From Mycobacterium conspicuum (lineage in GTDB: Bacteria > Actinomycetota > Actinomycetes > Mycobacteriales > Mycobacteriaceae), in NCBI RefSeq assembly GCF_010730195.1, contig NZ_AP022613.1, positions 5,208,001 through 5,272,000 on the forward strand: 64,000 nucleotides of DNA, written 5' to 3'. How positions within the stretch are numbered: the stretch's first letter is position 1; each line of letters begins with the position of its first letter. The position numbers were made by a program, and so were the translations under genes. The notes below the pieces were generated by a model. That model made no database searches, was not told the DNA's origin, and was given only the letters and a program-made list of their open reading frames with translations. Shown here in pieces: positions 61,464 through 64,000 of this stretch.

Positions 61464-62467
61464 TGCGCTCCAACCAAATCGAGACGATGCGATGGCCCGC
61501 CCAGCAGCCTGGTCAGGTCTTTGATCGTGGAGTAATACCGGTGCATCGGGTACGTGATGTCCATGCCCATGCCGCCGTGCAGGTGGTGGCACAGCTGCAT
61601 CACCGGCGGCGCCTGAGAGGCGATCCAGTACCCGAGGACATCCAGGTCGCTGTCGGCATCGCGCCCTTCAGCCAGCCGCCAGACCACCGACTTGGCCGCC
61701 AAATCGATTGTGCGCGAGGCGATGTACACCTCGGCCAGTTGAGCCGCGACGGTCTGGAAGGTCGATAGCGGTTTGCCGAACTGCTTGCGGTTGGCCACGT
61801 AGTCGGCGGTCAGGCGAAGCGCCCCGGCCACCAGCCCGTCGGTGAACGCGCCGATCGCGGCCAACGCCAGCTGGTTGACCCGATGCGGCTCCGCGCCCGC
61901 CAGCACGTCGGAATCGGGAACCGCCACACCGTCGAACGTCACCGTGTACTCGTCCGACCCGTTCGACGTCGGCGTCCGGACCGCGCGCACGCCGTCGGCT
62001 TTCGACGACACCACGACGACCGCGCTGTCGGCCGTCACGATGAGCCAGTCGGCCTGTTCGGCGTATGCCACACCGACTTTCGTGCCCGACAGCCGTCCGC
62101 CGGCGAAGGTGGTGGCGGGCCGGTCCGGCAGCGCCGCGCCGGGTTCGTTGAGGGCGGCCGTCACCACCCCGCCCTTGGGAACCGAAGCCAGGAACCGGTC
62201 CTGCTGTTCGTCGGAGGCCAGGTCGACCAGCGGCACCACGCCGAAGCCCAGTGTCGCCAGCGCCGGCGTGATGGCGCCGTGGCGGCCAATTTCGGTCAGC
62301 ACGGTGGCGACCTCCGGCAGACCCACGCCGTCACCGCCGAGGCGCTCCGACACCGGTAGCGCCGTCACCCCTCCGCTGACGAGCGCCTCCCAGGTCAAAT
62401 CCCGTTCCAGCACGGACGTAACGACGTCGGCGACGGCCTGCTGCGTCGCGGTGAGATCGAAATCCAT
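61448..62467 (-). CDS. chsE1: Acyl-CoA dehydrogenase ChsE1 (FadE28)
   Basis: 339 aa, ATG at 62467 overlapping the cyp125 stop; its end overlaps chsE2 by 16 bases. Partner chain of ChsE2: KQFGKPLSTFQTVAAQLAEVY and LHGGMGMDITYPMHRYYS are the family segments. Same length as Rv3544c. Confidence 0.95.
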   Translation of the reverse strand: MDFDLTATQQAVADVVTSVLERDLTWEALVSGGVTALPVSERLGGDGVGLPEVATVLTEIGRHGAITPALATLGFGVVPLVDLASDEQQDRFLASVPKGGVVTAALNEPGAALPDRPATTFAGGRLSGTKVGVAYAEQADWLIVTADSAVVVVSSKADGVRAVRTPTSNGSDEYTVTFDGVAVPDSDVLAGAEPHRVNQLALAAIGAFTDGLVAGALRLTADYVANRKQFGKPLSTFQTVAAQLAEVYIASRTIDLAAKSVVWRLAEGRDADSDLDVLGYWIASQAPPVMQLCHHLHGGMGMDITYPMHRYYSTIKDLTRLLGGPSHRLDLVGAQCSSN

Positions 62468-63708
62468 CAGGAGACGTTCCCCGAGTAGTCGACCTGCCAA
62501 TGCTTGATGCCGTTGAGCCAGCCCGACCGCAGCCGCTCGGGCTCGCCGATCGGCTTGAGGTCCGGCATGTGATCGGCGACCGCGTTGAAGATGAGGTTGA
62601 TGGTCATGCGGGCCAGGTTCGCGCCGATGCAGTAGTGGGCGCCGGTGCCGCCGAAGCCGACGTGCGGATTCGGGTCGCGCAGGATGTTGAAGGTGTGCGG
62701 GTCGTCGAAGACGTCTTCGTCGAAGTTGGCCGAGCGGTAGGACATCACCACCCGCTGCCCCTTCTTGATCAGGACGCCGCCCAATTCGACGTCCTCGTTG
62801 GCGGTGCGCTGGAAGGCCGAAACCGGTGTGGCCCAACGGATAATCTCGTCGGCCGCGGTCGACGGGCGCTCCTTCTTGAACAGTTCCCATTGATCGGGGT
62901 TGTTCGCGAAGGCGATCATGCCGTGGGTGATCGAGTTGCGGGTGGTCTCGTTGCCGGCCACCGCGAGCATGACCACGAAGAAGCCGAACTCGTCGTCGGA
63001 GAGTTTCTCGCCGTCGATGTCGGCCTGCACCAGCGCGGTGACGATGTCGTCGGTGGGGTTCTCGTTGCGTTCGGCGGCCATCCCCATGGCGTAGGTGATC
63101 AGTTCCAACGACGTCTGGGCGGGATCGACGTCGGCGTACTCGGGGTCGGTGCCACCCGTCATCTCGTTGGACCAGCGGAAGAGCTTGTCGCGGTCCTCCT
63201 GCGGCACGCCGAGCAGGCCCGCGATGGCTTGCAGCGGCAGCTCGCAGGAGACCTGTTCGACGAAGTCACCGGAGCCCTCCGCCGCCGCGGCCTTGGCGAT
63301 GTTCTGCGCGCGTTGGGACAGTTCATCCTCGAGGCGCCCGATGGCCCGCGGCGTGAACCCGCGGGAGATGATCTTGCGCAGCCGGGTGTGGTGCGGTGCG
63401 TCCATATTCAACATGACGCTGCGCTGCAGTTCGACCTGCTCGCGCTTCATCTCCGGCGGCCAGGTCGGGATCGCGCCGTTCAGCCAGCTGGAGAAGACGT
63501 CGCTGCGGCGCGATATCTCCTTGACGTCCGCGTGCTTGGTGGCGATCCAGTAGCCCTTGTCCTCGAAGCCCCCCGTGCCGCCCGGGATATCGACCCAGTG
63601 AATAGGCTCCGACTTACGCAGCTCCGCGAGCTCCGCGACGGGCAGCCCAGCGAGGTTGACATCCGGGTCCAGGAAATCGAAGTCGGCGGGAATGTTGGGG
63701 GGTGCCAT
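62467..63708 (-). CDS. cyp125: Cytochrome P450 CYP125 (steroid C26 monooxygenase)
   Basis: 413 aa. AVAGNETTRNSITHG (I-helix), ADEIIRWATP (ExxR) and FGGTGAHYCIGANLAR with heme thiolate Cys at about 360. It oxidises C26/C27 of cholest-4-en-3-one as the first side-chain step. It heads the igr operon. The start ATG at 63708 has AAAGGAG upstream; the H37Rv protein carries about 20 extra N-terminal residues, which are absent here. Confidence 0.95.
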   Translation of the reverse strand: MAPPNIPADFDFLDPDVNLAGLPVAELAELRKSEPIHWVDIPGGTGGFEDKGYWIATKHADVKEISRRSDVFSSWLNGAIPTWPPEMKREQVELQRSVMLNMDAPHHTRLRKIISRGFTPRAIGRLEDELSQRAQNIAKAAAAEGSGDFVEQVSCELPLQAIAGLLGVPQEDRDKLFRWSNEMTGGTDPEYADVDPAQTSLELITYAMGMAAERNENPTDDIVTALVQADIDGEKLSDDEFGFFVVMLAVAGNETTRNSITHGMIAFANNPDQWELFKKERPSTAADEIIRWATPVSAFQRTANEDVELGGVLIKKGQRVVMSYRSANFDEDVFDDPHTFNILRDPNPHVGFGGTGAHYCIGANLARMTINLIFNAVADHMPDLKPIGEPERLRSGWLNGIKHWQVDYSGNVS

Positions 63709-63737
63709 GCGGGGTACGCTCCTTTTGCAACACTAAC

Positions 63738-63751
63738 TGCAACGTGTTCTA
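63738..63751. promoter_or_regulatory. KstR box, cyp125 operon
   Basis: TGCAACGTGTTCTA matches all fixed positions; 29 bp upstream of the cyp125 ATG. Confidence 0.8.
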
Positions 63752-63816
63752 GTGCCAGTAAAACATGGCTCCTGCGCAGATAAAAGGCAGGTCACCATCC
63801 TCGCTTGTCAGAGTAA

Positions 63817-63830
63817 TGGAACGTGTTCTA
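63817..63830. promoter_or_regulatory. KstR box, fadA5 promoter
   Basis: TGGAACGTGTTCTA matches all fixed positions. Its last TA starts the -10 TAGCCT (63829-63834), which ends six bases before the fadA5 ATG. Confidence 0.82.
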
Positions 63831-63840
63831 GCCTGACGGG

Positions 63841-64000
63841 ATGGGTAACCCGGTAATCGTTGAAGCCACTCGCAGCCCCATCGGCAAGCGCAATGGCTTG
63901 TTGTCAGGCCTGCACGCGACGGAGCTGTTGGGCGGGGTGCAAAGAGCACTGGTGAACAAAGCCGGCATCGACGCCGGTGATGTCGAGCAGTTGATCGGCG
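63841..64000 (+). CDS. fadA5: Steroid side-chain thiolase FadA5, 5' end
   Basis: 53 codons are in the window (MGNPVIVEATRSPIGKRN onward), matching the thiolase N-terminus of FadA5. FadA5 removes acetyl-CoA from the sterol side chain. The gene continues beyond the right edge. Leaderless promoter overlapping the KstR box. Confidence 0.92.
   Translation, partial: MGNPVIVEATRSPIGKRNGLLSGLHATELLGGVQRALVNKAGIDAGDVEQLIG

Overview
The window is chromosomal DNA of a nontuberculous mycobacterium, probably slow-growing and of the Mycobacterium avium complex type (inferred from high GC, GTG/TTG starts, leaderless promoters and gene order; no 16S or other species marker is present). From about 7.9 kb to the right end the gene order follows, from my memory of the M. 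tuberculosis H37Rv map, the interval Rv3484 (cpsA) to Rv3546 (fadA5). This is the mce4 plus cholesterol-catabolism (KstR) region. The PE_PGRS and PPE genes that interrupt it in H37Rv are absent here. No transposase, integrase, tRNA, rRNA or CRISPR array was seen.

Layout. (1) 1-7.15 kb is an accessory catabolic cluster: partial SDR, 2Fe-2S ferredoxin, MarR regulator, amidohydrolase, a 109-aa unknown, a Rieske oxygenase alpha subunit and a divergent aldehyde dehydrogenase, then a TDT-family transporter. Identical 13-bp operator-like sequences lie in front of the ferredoxin gene and in the Rieske/aldehyde dehydrogenase promoter region. (2) 7.3-14.8 kb holds a small membrane protein, cpsA (LCP cell-wall ligase family), two SDRs, an enoyl-CoA hydratase, a 54-aa protein directly abutting otsA (trehalose-6-phosphate synthase), and a secreted protein. 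(3) 14.8-25.3 kb is the complete mce4 sterol importer on the minus strand (yrbE4A-yrbE4B-mce4A-B-C-D-E-F-mam4A-mam4B). (4) 25.5-30.7 kb holds chsB1, fdxD and fadE26-fadE27-fadD17 (side-chain beta-oxidation). (5) 30.8-37.0 kb is an uninterrupted minus-strand operon fadD19, fructosamine-kinase-like, amidohydrolase, ilvX, VOC, divergent from echA19. (6) 37-44.7 kb holds an Rv3517-like nuclease-fold protein, cyp142 with an acetoacetate-decarboxylase-like gene, an F420-type oxidoreductase, and the DUF35-ltp4-ltp3-NTF2 operon. (7) 44.8-48.8 kb holds a VapBC module, gamma-carbonic anhydrase, kshA, an Rv3527-like protein, and a TetR/ABM pair. (8) 48.8-55.0 kb holds sulfotransferase/SDR/DUF genes (Rv3529c-3531c type), a hemophore-like protein and hsaF-hsaG-hsaE. 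(9) 55.1-64 kb holds kstD-chsH3, the igr operon (cyp125-chsE1-chsE2-chsH2-chsH1-ltp2) and the start of fadA5.

Together the genes describe sterol uptake (Mce4), side-chain activation and oxidation (CYP125/CYP142, FadD19/FadD17, FadE26-27, EchA19/ChsH3, ChsB1, FadA5, the igr enzymes, Ltp3/4) and ring opening and processing (KstD, KshA, HsaE/F/G). Ten matches or near matches to the KstR palindrome TnnAACnnGTTnnA lie in the promoters of these genes. An eleventh lies in front of an SDR outside the classical cluster. At several promoters (fadD19, the cyp142 operon, the Rv3531c operon, fadA5) the terminal TA of the KstR palindrome is also the first TA of a TANNNT -10 placed 6 nt from the start codon. 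That suggests leaderless transcripts with KstR sitting on the promoter core. Three related long hairpins follow fadD17, echA19 and the Rv3517-like gene.
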